Positions 35,603 through 44,408 are shown, numbered from the stretch's first letter. The stretch: 64,000 nucleotides of DNA from Anaerolineae bacterium (GCA_019637615.1 JAHBVJ010000001.1:372001-436000), one strand, 5' to 3'. Notes: generated by a model not told the origin, from the sequence alone. Program-made: numbers and translations.

Positions 35603-35644
35603 ATGTCGTCAGGCTTCATCCAGTATCCAACACGGTTCCGTTAG
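35603..35644 (+). CDS. 13-codon ORF with strong ribosome site (possible leader peptide)
   Basis: ATG 35603 follows TGGAGGT (35586-35592) with 10-base spacing and runs 13 codons (MSSGFIQYPTRFR) to TAG. It sits downstream of the 35216 promoter and the repeat hairpins. It may be a leader peptide or just the preserved start of a degraded gene. Too short to identify. Confidence 0.3.
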   Translation: MSSGFIQYPTRFR

Positions 35645-35878
35645 CCAAGAGGCACAACACTCGCATGGACTCGTTGCTCAACCCACCCCACTTGAGGTCA
35701 TCTCTGCCCAACATCGCCGCAACCAACCCGATCCATCGCACTTGGACGCACCATAACCACCCTGATCTCACCACGCCAATGATCCCGATCACCGCAGCCA
35801 ACGGGATCATTTCAGGGATCATTCCACCATCGTGCGGGTTCGGCTTGAGGAACATGGCGCGTACAGGAGATGCTAACG

Positions 35879-35953
35879 TTCAAGCAGGTCGGCTTCGGGA
35901 AAGCTGTCTTGGACTATCGCGTAATGAGGAGTCGCGTGGTCAAATACGTGTAG
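35879..35953 (+). pseudogene. Remnant of an aldehyde dehydrogenase 3' end
   Basis: In one frame the bases read FKQVGFGK then AVLDYRV and end VVKYV-stop. The intact patD gene ends FKQSGFGK, five extra residues, AVSDYRV and a similar short tail. Identity includes FKQ, GFGK, AV, DYRV and the stop position, and the nucleotides match in the same blocks. The rest of the gene is not recognisable, so this is a decayed duplicate or a recombination scar. Confidence 0.6.
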
Positions 35954-35965
35954 CGGAAAATGAAA

Positions 35966-35985
35966 GGGCGAGTTACGCCTCGCCC
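35966..35985. terminator. GC-rich hairpin after the dehydrogenase remnant
   Basis: GGGCGAG (35966-35972) with CTCGCCC (35979-35985), 6-base loop. No T run. It may be the old terminator of the lost gene. Confidence 0.4.
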
Positions 35986-36042
35986 ACGTCTGCGGTCATC
36001 GCCGCTAATGGTTGCCATCGGCATGGGGTAGGCAGTCAATGT

Positions 36043-36309
36043 TTACCGCCAATCCCGCAGCGACTGCGATTGAAACTGCTCGGTACGGTTGGCTTGCCAC
36101 TCAACTTCCGCAATGCCCTGACGTTCCGCCAACGCCTTGTACCACTCACGGCGCTGAATGCGCGCTTCACGTTCCTCTGCGGGCAGTCCAGCGAGGCTCG
36201 CCAAGAATATCGCGTCGGCGTCTTCTGCCTTGGGCATGGTCTGCGTGCTCCTCGCGGTCACCGGCGCATGATTGCGGTGGAGAATGCTGCGTATGGATAA
36301 GATAGCCAT
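36043..36309 (-). CDS. Hypothetical protein, 88 residues
   Basis: The start at ATG 36309 is supported by AGAGGAG about 9 bases upstream; the longer open frame to 36378 lacks this. The product is soluble with a basic N-terminus and a charged helical C-terminal half (EEREARIQRREWYKALAERQ), no Cys and no membrane segment. No family is recognised. It is the only convincing gene in the gene-poor stretch and is on the opposite strand to the ydc genes, so it may have been acquired or inserted separately. Confidence 0.5.
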   Translation of the reverse strand: MAILSIRSILHRNHAPVTARSTQTMPKAEDADAIFLASLAGLPAEEREARIQRREWYKALAERQGIAEVEWQANRTEQFQSQSLRDWR

Positions 36310-36582
36310 GATAGGTTGCTCCTCTGATTGGCCTTTACATCTTTTATGACGCCGCATCTCCGAGAAAAGTTTCCCCATATGCGCATTATTTTCAGAGATT
36401 TATGCAGTTTTTTAGAATGTGTGGGTAATAGGCTGAATGTGGGCTTCGTGCAAGCTGGCAAATGAGTAGTGCTGTAAAGCGCGCAAAATGTGGCACAATA
36501 ATGCGCATCAATGCTCAGGGATCGCGGGTCAGCGCACTATATTCACACGGCACTCGTGCCCTTACGGAAAGTTTACTTAGTT

Positions 36583-37635
36583 ATGAGCGTTCCAGAAGCC
36601 ACCTCCAGAGCCGTCGCCGTCCGTTTTTCAAAAGTCTCGCGTCATTTCGGGGAAGTCCGCGCCGTCGATCAGGTCGATCTCGATATTTACGACGGCGAAT
36701 TCTTCTCCATGCTCGGCCCGTCCGGTTCAGGCAAAACGACGTGTCTGCGCCTGATCGCGGGCTTCGAGCAGCCGACATCGGGCAGCATCCAGCTCTACAG
36801 TCAGGAAATGGTCGGCGTCCCGCCCTTCCTGCGCGATGTCAACACCGTCTTTCAAGATTACGCGCTGTTCCCGCACATGACCATCGGGGACAACATCGGT
36901 TACGGTCTGATGGTCAAAGGGGTAGCCAAAGGCGAACGCGATAAGCGTGTCAAGGAGATGCTAGAACTGGTGCAGTTGCCGAATATCGAGAAGCGCAAGC
37001 CGTCGCAACTTTCCGGCGGGCAGCGTCAGCGCGTAGCCTTAGCCCGTGCGTTGATCAACCATCCGCGCGTGCTCTTGCTGGACGAACCGCTTGGCGCGCT
37101 CGATCTCAAACTGCGCCAGCAGATGCAGATCGAACTCAAGCAGATTCAGCACCGCGTCGGGATCACCTTCATCTTCGTCACGCACGATCAAGAAGAAGCA
37201 CTGACCATGAGCGACCGCATCGCCGTCTTCAACAAAGGCAAGATCGAGCAGATTGGCAACCCGTCGCAGATTTACGAGCGCCCCGAAACGCCCTTCGTGG
37301 CGGGTTTCGTCGGCATCTCCAATATGATCACGGCGGAGGCGGCGAACCGGCTGTTTGGCAAAGCAGGGCTATACGCGGTGCGTCCGGAGAAAATTCATCT
37401 CGCCGCGCCGGACACACCCGTTCCCGCCGACAGCTACAGTGCTGATGGCACCATTGACGAGGTGATTTATCTGGGGATCAACACACGTTACCTCGTTAAT
37501 CTCGATGTGGGCGGCGAATTGACGGTGGTCGAGCAAAACTTGAAGGTCACTTCAATGGATGCACAGGCACAGCATGGGCGCCGCGTCCGGCTGATCTGGC
37601 AAAAAGACCTAACCCGCGAACTGCACGAGGTATAA
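36583..37635 (+). CDS. ydcT: YdcT/PotA-like ABC transporter ATP-binding protein
   Basis: 350 residues from ATG 36583; the open frame extends upstream to 36511 but that part is not family-like. The ATPase domain has Walker [10 protein letters not shown]-loop [12 protein letters not shown], signature [15 protein letters not shown], Walker [12 protein letters not shown] and switch His in [11 protein letters not shown]-terminal TOBE-like regulatory domain follows from about 260. It drives import for the YdcS binding protein. The first permease starts 3 bases after its stop, so the three genes form one operon. The separation from ydcS/patD by the inserted region means it probably has its own promoter. 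Confidence 0.9.
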   Translation: MSVPEATSRAVAVRFSKVSRHFGEVRAVDQVDLDIYDGEFFSMLGPSGSGKTTCLRLIAGFEQPTSGSIQLYSQEMVGVPPFLRDVNTVFQDYALFPHMTIGDNIGYGLMVKGVAKGERDKRVKEMLELVQLPNIEKRKPSQLSGGQRQRVALARALINHPRVLLLDEPLGALDLKLRQQMQIELKQIQHRVGITFIFVTHDQEEALTMSDRIAVFNKGKIEQIGNPSQIYERPETPFVAGFVGISNMITAEAANRLFGKAGLYAVRPEKIHLAAPDTPVPADSYSADGTIDEVIYLGINTRYLVNLDVGGELTVVEQNLKVTSMDAQAQHGRRVRLIWQKDLTRELHEV

Positions 37636-37638
37636 GTC

Positions 37639-38589
37639 ATGACATCCATAACGCCGCCCTCGCCGCCAGCGCTGTCGCTGCCCAAACGCCTGTCACGCTA
37701 CTTTTTTCAACATCCACGGGTCATGCTGCTGCTGCTGTTGGCACTGCCGCTCGGTTGGCTGCTGATCTTCTACCTCGGTTCGTTGTTAGCGCTGCTGGCA
37801 CAGAGCTTCCAGTATTGGCGCATCGATGACAATACGGGCGCGATCATCAAAGAGACCTCGCTGGCAACCTACAGCGATCTGCTCACACCGTCGAATTTGA
37901 GCATCATCGGGCGCACCGTGCTGATGGCGGCTTCGGTCACCGTCGCTTCTGCCTTGATTGGCTTTCCGTTGGCCTATTTCATGGCGCGCTATGCCTCGCC
38001 CCGTATGCGCAGTCTGTTGTATCTGGGTGTGCTGCTGCCGCTGTGGTCAAACTATCTGGTGCGCGTCAATTCGTGGAAGCTGATCCTTGCTGACGAAGGC
38101 GTCTTGAATTGGCTATTTAGGTCGGTCGGCTTGGGCGGCGTCATCGATTGGCTGCTCAGTCTGCCCGTGATCGGCGGGTCATCGCTATCGTTCTCGTTTC
38201 TCGGCATGTTCCTTGTCTTCGTCTACATCTGGATTCCATACATGATCCTGCCCATCAACGCGGCGTTGGAACGTGTGCCCCGTTCGCTGATTGAGGCGTC
38301 CAGTGATCTCGGCGCGCGACCGGGCTACACCTTCCGCAAGATCATCTTGCCGCTGGCCTTCCCCGGTGTGGTCGCAGGCTCGATCTTCACCTTCTCCTTG
38401 ACCTTGGGCGATTTCATCATCCCCAACATCATCGGCAACGGCGGTTTTTTCATCGGCTCGACGGTGCTAACGCTGCAAGGCACCACGGGCAACATCCCGT
38501 TAGCTGCTGCCTTCGCTATTGTGCCGATTGTGATCATGGGTGTCTACCTGTTGATCGCGAGACGATTGGGGGCTTTCGATGCGCTCTAA
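37639..38589 (+). CDS. ydcU: YdcU/PotB-like ABC transporter permease
   Basis: 316 residues, six main membrane helices plus an extra N-terminal one. The cytoplasmic EAA loop is present: EASSDLGARPGYTFRKIILPLAFPG begins near residue 217, with the EAA-x3-G-x9-I-x-LP pattern. N-terminal Pro/Leu-rich lead is normal for the family. Its last 11 bases overlap the next gene, giving translational coupling. It forms the pore together with the 38579 product. Confidence 0.9.
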   Translation: MTSITPPSPPALSLPKRLSRYFFQHPRVMLLLLLALPLGWLLIFYLGSLLALLAQSFQYWRIDDNTGAIIKETSLATYSDLLTPSNLSIIGRTVLMAASVTVASALIGFPLAYFMARYASPRMRSLLYLGVLLPLWSNYLVRVNSWKLILADEGVLNWLFRSVGLGGVIDWLLSLPVIGGSSLSFSFLGMFLVFVYIWIPYMILPINAALERVPRSLIEASSDLGARPGYTFRKIILPLAFPGVVAGSIFTFSLTLGDFIIPNIIGNGGFFIGSTVLTLQGTTGNIPLAAAFAIVPIVIMGVYLLIARRLGAFDAL

Positions 38590-39394
38590 TGCCGCTACGA
38601 CGAGTGAGCGAGCCTCGTGGGGCTTGAAATCTGCCGCGCTCGGTGCGATCCTGTTCCTGCATACGCCGCTGCTCGTGGTCATCCTCTACGCCTTCACCAC
38701 GGATCGCAAGACCGCCGCCTTCCCGCCCCCCGGCCTGACGTTGGAATGGTTCGGCAGAATCCTCGAACGTCAGGACTTCTGGTATTCGTTGGGATTGTCG
38801 CTGCAAGTCGCCGTGGTCGCCACCTCGATCGCGATTGTGCTCGGCACGCTGTGCGCGGCGGCGATGTACCGCGCCAACTTCTTCGGCAAAGAGGTGATCA
38901 GTCTGTTCGTCCTGCTGCCTATCGCCTTACCCGGCATCGTCACTGGCATCGCGCTGCGCTCAGGGATGCGAATCCTCGGCATCGACTTCAGCTTCTGGAC
39001 AATCGTGATCGGGCACGCCACCTTTTGCATCGTCACCGTCTATAACAATGTCGTCGCGCGGATGCGTCGCGGTTCCTATTCGCAGATCGAAGCATCGATG
39101 GATTTGGGCGCGACCTCGTTTCAGACTCTCCGCTATATCGTCCTCCCCAACATCGGCACGGCGTTGCTGGCAGGCGCGATGTTGGCCTTCGCGCTGTCGA
39201 TGGATGAAGTGATCGTGACCACTTTTACCAGCGATCCCAAAGTCTCCTCGACATTGCCCATCTGGATTCTCAGCCAGCTCACCCGTCCACGTGATCGTCC
39301 TGTGACCAACGTCGCGTCCATCGTCGTGATCCTGATCACGCTGATCCCGATTCTGGTTGCCTATCGCTACACGCAGGAACAGGGCGAAACCTAG
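38579..39394 (+). CDS. ydcV: YdcV/PotC-like ABC transporter permease
   Basis: 271 residues with six membrane helices. The EAA loop reads EASMDLGATSFQTLRYIVLP (about 165-184), ideal for polyamine-type permeases. Overlaps the ydcU end by 11 bases. A bidirectional terminator follows at 39405-39433. Completes the importer whose binding protein is encoded at 31505. Confidence 0.9.
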   Translation: MRSNAATTSERASWGLKSAALGAILFLHTPLLVVILYAFTTDRKTAAFPPPGLTLEWFGRILERQDFWYSLGLSLQVAVVATSIAIVLGTLCAAAMYRANFFGKEVISLFVLLPIALPGIVTGIALRSGMRILGIDFSFWTIVIGHATFCIVTVYNNVVARMRRGSYSQIEASMDLGATSFQTLRYIVLPNIGTALLAGAMLAFALSMDEVIVTTFTSDPKVSSTLPIWILSQLTRPRDRPVTNVASIVVILITLIPILVAYRYTQEQGET

Positions 39395-39404
39395 CACGAA
39401 TCAA

Positions 39405-39433
39405 AAGAGGCACTGAGCATAGAAGTGCCTCTT
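39405..39433. terminator. Bidirectional terminator after ydcV
   Basis: A perfect 10-bp stem, AAGAGGCACT (39405-39414) with AGTGCCTCTT (39424-39433), with a 9-base loop, an A run before and T-rich bases after. Serves the convergent VOC gene as well. Confidence 0.85.
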
Positions 39434-39463
39434 CTAGAATCTCACGTAATGGTCGCGTATAGC

Positions 39464-39862
39464 TCAATTACTGCGCTGATATTTCATGTAATCGTCAACA
39501 ATCTGCGTAAATTCGATGATGTTCTTGAACGGATCGCGGCAGAAAAAACGGGGTCTTCCCTGAATGGAATCCGGCAGCCAAGTCTCATACCCGCCCTCGC
39601 TGATCGCCTTCCGCATGGCCTCTACGTCGCTCACGTTCAAGCAGAAATGCTGTCCGGTGGTGGGGAAAGGTTCGGTCTCAGCGAATACATGCAGCTCCGT
39701 CTCCTCCCCGATCTTGAACCACACCAGATCGGCGTGGACGATGGTGCTCGGAATCGGCTTTTCCGTTAACCCTACCAAGCCGCCATAAAACCGCCGCGCG
39801 ATCTGGGCGCTTTCTTCCCCCGGTGGGCGCGGAATACTGACATGCTGCAACATGATAGCCAT
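39464..39862 (-). CDS. VOC-superfamily (glyoxalase/dioxygenase-like) protein
   Basis: 132 residues with two beta-alpha-beta-beta-beta halves. It starts MLQHVSIPRP (metal His at residue 7) and ends with RPRFFCRDPFKNIIEF, where the Arg-Asp-Pro-x-x-Asn-x-x-Glu block is the usual second metal site. GQHFCLNVSD supplies the middle His. It is a metal-dependent VOC protein, function not assignable (glyoxalase, bleomycin-resistance-like or dioxygenase). Monocistronic by spacing. Confidence 0.82.
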   Translation of the reverse strand: MAIMLQHVSIPRPPGEESAQIARRFYGGLVGLTEKPIPSTIVHADLVWFKIGEETELHVFAETEPFPTTGQHFCLNVSDVEAMRKAISEGGYETWLPDSIQGRPRFFCRDPFKNIIEFTQIVDDYMKYQRSN

Positions 39863-39925
39863 AACAAAAGTCCCTAATTAAGATTTCTTGGAGAAATGGA
39901 TTATAGTCTTTCACGGGCGTCACTG

Positions 39926-40840
39926 CTATTGAGCGCCGTGTGCCACCAGCGGCGCAACGTACCGATCCACCTCGTCATCGTGGTTCAGTGTGGGCACGTC
40001 TTTCGCCAGCGTCCAGCGTTCGCGATATTCAGCGCTTCCCGACGGCGCGATGCTGACCAACGGGCCAAGTGTCTCCAATTCGATCATTTCCGGGCTGGCG
40101 AACACTTCCACCGTGCTGCGCAAATCGGGGTAGTTCGCGCCCTGTACGTGGGCAAACTGCTTGATGAACACATGCCCGTCATTCGCGTAAGCCGCCCATC
40201 CGCTAGATACTGCTGCCCCGATTTTCTGCGGCGTAGTCGCATTCGTATCCTGCGAAACATACACGTACTTGCGCCCGAATCGGAAACGCGGGTCAGACAG
40301 ATCGGTGTAAGGCCATAGCGTGAGCGTCGCCGCCGGCAGCAAATCTTTCGGGTGCGTCCCACGCGGCGGCAGCGGGATGATCGCGGTGCCGCCCAGTTGC
40401 ATTACCGAGATCGCCCACAGGGCGAGTTGCACATCCCAGATATTGCGGTTATGTATCCGATGAACGACCTCAACTGAGGCAGCATCGGCCTCAAACCGAA
40501 TATCGATCTCTTTGACCACATTCGTCACGGCTTCTTTGGGTTGGATCAAGCGCACCACGTCACCATGCTCCTCCACCGTGATCGGCTGATTATCGGGGAT
40601 AGTCGTGCGGCCTTCCATCTCCGGCGCAAGCCACAGCCGATGCCCGCCGTAGAGCTGCCATACACCGCGATCCGCTGGTACTTCGAGCGGGTCGGTGACG
40701 AAGAATTCATTGCGTTCGCCTACAAAACCGAAGTGAAGGATTCGCAGCCCCACCTCCGCCGGTATGATCAGTTCAATCACGCCATTAGAAAGGCGGTAGC
40801 AGTGCGTTAGCTTGCCGTAACTCAGCCGTTCAACCTGCAT
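39926..40840 (-). CDS. DUF4380-like carbohydrate-associated protein
   Basis: 304 residues, all-beta. It resembles DUF4380/aldose-epimerase-like sandwiches: GVIELIIPAEVGLRILHF near the start, then GGHRLWLAPE (about 66-75), and a series of strands. In epimerases the GGHRLW-like block lies near the sugar site. It lies just after the GH94 phosphorylase on the same strand, but a T-tailed terminator separates them, so it probably has separate or read-through expression. It may process or bind sugars; that is inferred from fold and neighbour only. Confidence 0.65.
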   Translation of the reverse strand: MQVERLSYGKLTHCYRLSNGVIELIIPAEVGLRILHFGFVGERNEFFVTDPLEVPADRGVWQLYGGHRLWLAPEMEGRTTIPDNQPITVEEHGDVVRLIQPKEAVTNVVKEIDIRFEADAASVEVVHRIHNRNIWDVQLALWAISVMQLGGTAIIPLPPRGTHPKDLLPAATLTLWPYTDLSDPRFRFGRKYVYVSQDTNATTPQKIGAAVSSGWAAYANDGHVFIKQFAHVQGANYPDLRSTVEVFASPEMIELETLGPLVSIAPSGSAEYRERWTLAKDVPTLNHDDEVDRYVAPLVAHGAQ

Positions 40841-40914
40841 CTAAATTTTCTCGCTCTTTACTGTGAAGGGTGTTTCGCCCGCGCTCACCGACCAACCCCG
40901 ATCGGCGTACTGAT

Positions 40915-40945
40915 GATCAAAAGGGGACGACAAGCTATCGTCCCC
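40915..40945 (-). terminator. Rho-independent terminator after the GH94 gene
   Basis: On the minus strand an 8-bp stem, GGGGACGA with TCGTCCCC (40938-40945 and 40923-40930), with a 7-base loop, is followed by TTTT. Confidence 0.85.
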
Positions 40946-40958
40946 ACGAATGTTGCGT

Positions 40959-43394
40959 TTAGCGCAGCGTAACTTCCACTTGGCAAGTAGTATCGGCGGC
41001 TTGCAATGGCACGACGGAGCCTTCAATCGGCTTGCCATCCACGCTGATTGCCACCGTGTTGCCCTTGCCCGCGCGATTGACATGGATGCTGTAGGTAGCG
41101 CCGCGATATTGGCGGGTAGCGCGGAATTCTTGCCATGTGGTCGGCACCACGGGCGCGATCTCCAAGCCATTCAGCGTCGGACGGATGCCCAGAATCCACT
41201 GAGTGATCGCCGCATAATTCCATGCAGCGGTGCCTGTCAGCCATGAATTCTTAGCTTCACCGTGTGTCGCAGCGTCCTTGCCCGCGATCATTTGCGCGTA
41301 GACATATGGTTCGCAGCGGTGCAGTTCGCTGATGTGTTCACGAGCAGATGGATTGATGCGCATGTAATAATCGTAGGCATTGTCGCCAGCACCGACCACC
41401 GCCTCCGCGATCATGATCCAAGGATTAGTGTGGCAGAAGATGCCTGCGTTCTCCTTATACCCCGGCGGGTACGACGAAATTTCGCCTAATTCGATGTGAT
41501 AATCTGAGTAGGCGGGCTGTTGCAGCATAATGCCGTGTGGCGTAGCAAGGTGTTCGCGCACGGCATTGAGCGCTTTAGTCGCCCGCCCGTCATCAACGCC
41601 CATGCCCGCCATAATGCAGATGCCCTGTGGTTCTATGAAGATTCGACCTTCCGCGCATTCCTTCGAGCCAACCTTCTCGCCAAAGTGGTTATAGGCGCGT
41701 AGGAACCAGTTGCCATCCCAGCCTTGTTCTTTCACCACCGCGTCCATCTTCACGGCATTTTCGCGATACTGCGTGGCCTCGTCCGCCAGACCACGCGCCT
41801 CTGCCATATCTGCCATATCAGCGGCGGCGAGGTTGAACAGGCCAGCGATGAACACCGACTCCGCTACTTTGCCATCCTTATTGGTGGTCGTTTGGAAGGA
41901 TTCACCCGGTTCGCTGGAGAATGTGTTCAGATTCAGGCAGTCGTTCCAGTCCGCACGCCCGATCAGCGGCAGACCGTGCGGGCCAAGCCGATCTAGCGTG
42001 TATTGCATACTGCGCCGTAGATGTTCATAGAGCGGTTGCTCCGATCCCGGCTCATTGTCAAACGTCACTGGCTGATCGAGGATTGCCCAGTCGCCGCTTT
42101 CCTTGATATACGCTGCTACGCCCAGCACCAGCCACAGCGGATCATCGTTGAAATTGCTGCCAACGGCGTTATTCCCGCGTTTGGTTAGTGGCTGATATTG
42201 GTGATACGCGCCGCCATTGGCGAATTGCGTAGCGGCGATGTCGATGATGCGTTCCCGCGCACGTTCCGGGATCATGTGGACGAAGCCGAGCAGATCTTGA
42301 TTCGAGTCGCGGAAACCCATGCCGCGCCCGATGCCGGATTCGTAGCCGGACGCTGACCGCGACATATTGAAAGTGACCATATTTTGATAGGCGTTCCATA
42401 CATTGACCATACGGTTCGTATGTATATCGGGGGTCTCCACCTGCAAAATGCCGAGCAATCCATCCCAATACTGGCGCAGCGCCTCGAAAGCCTGATTGAT
42501 ATTAGCTGTTTGCAAATAATGCTCGATGATCGGCCTGACCGTCTTTTTGTTGACCACACTCGGCGCTTCCCACTTATCGTCGCGCGGGTTTTCGTGATAA
42601 CCGAGCACGAAGTTGATCTCGCGCGTCTCGCCCGGAGCTAATACCAGTTTGACGTGATGCGAACCAACTGGTGCCCACCCGTGCGCGATGGAATTCTTCG
42701 ACTGCCCTTGTTCAACCACCTTCGGCCTATCAGCGCCGTTGTACACACCCAAAAATTCATCGCGGGAAGTGTCGAATCCTACCAGCGGCGCGGAACAGGC
42801 AAAATAAGCGAAGTGGTCACGGCGTTCGCGATATTCCGTCTTGTGGTAAATCACGCCATTTTCGATCTCAACTTCTCCGATACTGAAATTGCGCTGGAAG
42901 TTGGTCATGTCGTCGTTGGCGTCCCACAAACAAAACTCGATGAATGAGAACAACGACAGATCGGCAGTGGTATCGCGCTTATTGGTGACGTTAACTTGCC
43001 ACACTTCCAAATTCGCGCCCTGTGGCACGAAATACCGCACCTGCGCGGTCACCTTGCTGAAGGTGGACTGAATCGTCGTGTAGCCCATCCCATGACGGCA
43101 TGTGTAATCCTCAAGATCGTTGAACGTCGGTTGCCATGTGGGCGACCAGTAAGCGCCGTTCGCATTATCGCGCAAATACAGGTAGCGCCCGCCAATATCA
43201 CGCGGGGCATTGTTGTACCGATAACGTGTCAGGCGGCGTAAGCGTGCATCCCGATAGAAGGAATAGCCGCCAGCCGTGTTGGAGATAATGCCAAAGTAGC
43301 CCTCGTTACCAAGATAATTTTGCCAAGGCATAGGTGTGTCGGGGCGGGTAATCACATATTCGCGTTGTTCATCATCAAAATAACCAAAACTCAT
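40959..43394 (-). CDS. GH94 cellobiose phosphorylase-like enzyme
   Basis: 811 residues from ATG 43394; an in-frame upstream ATG (43427) is rejected because the family begins with the FGYFDD block (SFGYFDDEQREYVITRP). It is a GH94 phosphorylase: N-terminal beta-sandwich, then an (alpha/alpha)6 barrel with SRSASGYESGIGRGMGFRDSNQD and the catalytic Asp in GRADWNDCLNL (about residue 485), and a small C-terminal beta domain. The length and these blocks fit cellobiose phosphorylase, which converts cellobiose and phosphate to glucose 1-phosphate and glucose. Other beta-glucan disaccharide phosphorylases remain possible. A CelR-like operator lies 37 bases upstream (43431-43444). Confidence 0.9.
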   Translation of the reverse strand: MSFGYFDDEQREYVITRPDTPMPWQNYLGNEGYFGIISNTAGGYSFYRDARLRRLTRYRYNNAPRDIGGRYLYLRDNANGAYWSPTWQPTFNDLEDYTCRHGMGYTTIQSTFSKVTAQVRYFVPQGANLEVWQVNVTNKRDTTADLSLFSFIEFCLWDANDDMTNFQRNFSIGEVEIENGVIYHKTEYRERRDHFAYFACSAPLVGFDTSRDEFLGVYNGADRPKVVEQGQSKNSIAHGWAPVGSHHVKLVLAPGETREINFVLGYHENPRDDKWEAPSVVNKKTVRPIIEHYLQTANINQAFEALRQYWDGLLGILQVETPDIHTNRMVNVWNAYQNMVTFNMSRSASGYESGIGRGMGFRDSNQDLLGFVHMIPERARERIIDIAATQFANGGAYHQYQPLTKRGNNAVGSNFNDDPLWLVLGVAAYIKESGDWAILDQPVTFDNEPGSEQPLYEHLRRSMQYTLDRLGPHGLPLIGRADWNDCLNLNTFSSEPGESFQTTTNKDGKVAESVFIAGLFNLAAADMADMAEARGLADEATQYRENAVKMDAVVKEQGWDGNWFLRAYNHFGEKVGSKECAEGRIFIEPQGICIMAGMGVDDGRATKALNAVREHLATPHGIMLQQPAYSDYHIELGEISSYPPGYKENAGIFCHTNPWIMIAEAVVGAGDNAYDYYMRINPSAREHISELHRCEPYVYAQMIAGKDAATHGEAKNSWLTGTAAWNYAAITQWILGIRPTLNGLEIAPVVPTTWQEFRATRQYRGATYSIHVNRAGKGNTVAISVDGKPIEGSVVPLQAADTTCQVEVTLR

Positions 43395-43430
43395 TGGTAA
43401 AAGTCCTTGTTGACGGCTGTGCAGCATGTC

Positions 43431-43444
43431 TGGGAACGCTCCCA
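43431..43444 (-). promoter_or_regulatory. CelR/LacI-type operator upstream of the GH94 gene
   Basis: On the minus strand the site reads TGGGAGCGTTCCCA, one base off the 14-bp palindrome TGGGAGCGCTCCCA known for actinobacterial CelR, a cellobiose-responsive LacI-family repressor. It overlaps the expected transcription start, a normal place for repression. Confidence 0.65.
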
Positions 43445-43451
43445 GAACTCA

Positions 43452-43481
43452 ATAATGGCTCTTAAGAAGGCCGATTGTCAA
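43452..43481 (-). promoter_or_regulatory. Promoter of the GH94 gene
   Basis: On the minus strand TTGACA (43481-43476), 18-base spacer, CATTAT (43457-43452), placing the start site within or next to the operator at 43431-43444. Confidence 0.55.
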
Positions 43482-43594
43482 GCAGTTGGATGTCTCACCG
43501 AGGGGGCTGTAATGACCTTGTGCGACGCGCGTCGATAAACCCTTAAAGAATGAGTGTGATTTCACCCGTCTCGCTTACTGAGGTTTTGGGAAGG

Positions 43595-44398
43595 CTAGTT
43601 TTTGCCTAACCCGTTGGTCATGAATGAACCGATGCTAGTGATGGCCTGCTGCCGTGACATCAGTTTCAACTGCAAAAACATGAACAGCTTATTGAGGCGA
43701 CCGGGGATAACCATATGGCGTTTGCCAAGAGTTGCCAGCACTTCGGTGACGACAGGATCGGTCTCCGAAATCATCATCTTCGGATATTTTGAGAGTGCGT
43801 CACCTTGTGTATTCATCAAGCCCGCCACCACGACCAGCACGTCCACGCCTGTACCTTTCAGTTCGTACCACAGCGTTTCACCCAGTGCGATCTGAAACGC
43901 TTTGTTAGCTGAATATGCGCCCGTGTAAGGGGCTGGCACCAAACCTGCTCCCGACGCGACAATGACGATCCCGCCTCGGTGGCGGGCACGCATCATGTTG
44001 CCGAAAGTGTGGATCAGCGTGGTATAGGCGCGGGCATTGATGTCTATCATGCGGTGATGCGTCGCCAGATCCATATCAAGAATCTTCGGCGTGTCGGCTG
44101 GTGTATACATATGATTACACACCAGCAGGCCGACCTCGATATGCTGTGTTTCCTGAACGAGAACAGACATGAAATCGCTGAAAGCTAGGTCAGCTGTGAT
44201 CGGTCGAACCTCAACGCCATACTGCTGGCGTAGTTCATCGGCGCGTTGGTTCAACTCGACCTGCAATATATCCACTAACACCAGATTCATGCCCTGTGCT
44301 GCCAGATGGCGTGCAAAAGTGTACCCCAACCCAGAGGCGCGTGCGGCTCCAGTGATCAGCGCCCAAGTTCCATATCGCTCTGTGAATGAGGTAGCCAT
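43595..44398 (-). CDS. Short-chain dehydrogenase/reductase
   Basis: 267 residues with a Rossmann fold: TGAARASGLG (16-25) cofactor loop, Asn121, Ser149 in VASGAG, and the catalytic pair Tyr162-x3-Lys166 (YSANK). An NAD(P)-dependent oxidoreductase acting on an alcohol, ketone or related group. It lies 10 bases downstream of the cytochrome P450 gene, so the two are co-transcribed and the SDR may oxidise the P450 product. The hydrophobic C-terminal region (LFMFLQLKLM) suggests lipid-like substrates; inference. Confidence 0.87.
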   Translation of the reverse strand: MATSFTERYGTWALITGAARASGLGYTFARHLAAQGMNLVLVDILQVELNQRADELRQQYGVEVRPITADLAFSDFMSVLVQETQHIEVGLLVCNHMYTPADTPKILDMDLATHHRMIDINARAYTTLIHTFGNMMRARHRGGIVIVASGAGLVPAPYTGAYSANKAFQIALGETLWYELKGTGVDVLVVVAGLMNTQGDALSKYPKMMISETDPVVTEVLATLGKRHMVIPGRLNKLFMFLQLKLMSRQQAITSIGSFMTNGLGKN

Positions 44399-44408
44399 TT
44401 GCCTTATC

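Noticed and set aside
35276-35644. 122-codon ORF in the ydc gene-poor region
   Set aside because: Covers the TTTGCCTG repeats and hairpins, has no ribosome site at its start and no protein-like pattern; only its last 13 codons have a proper start signal.
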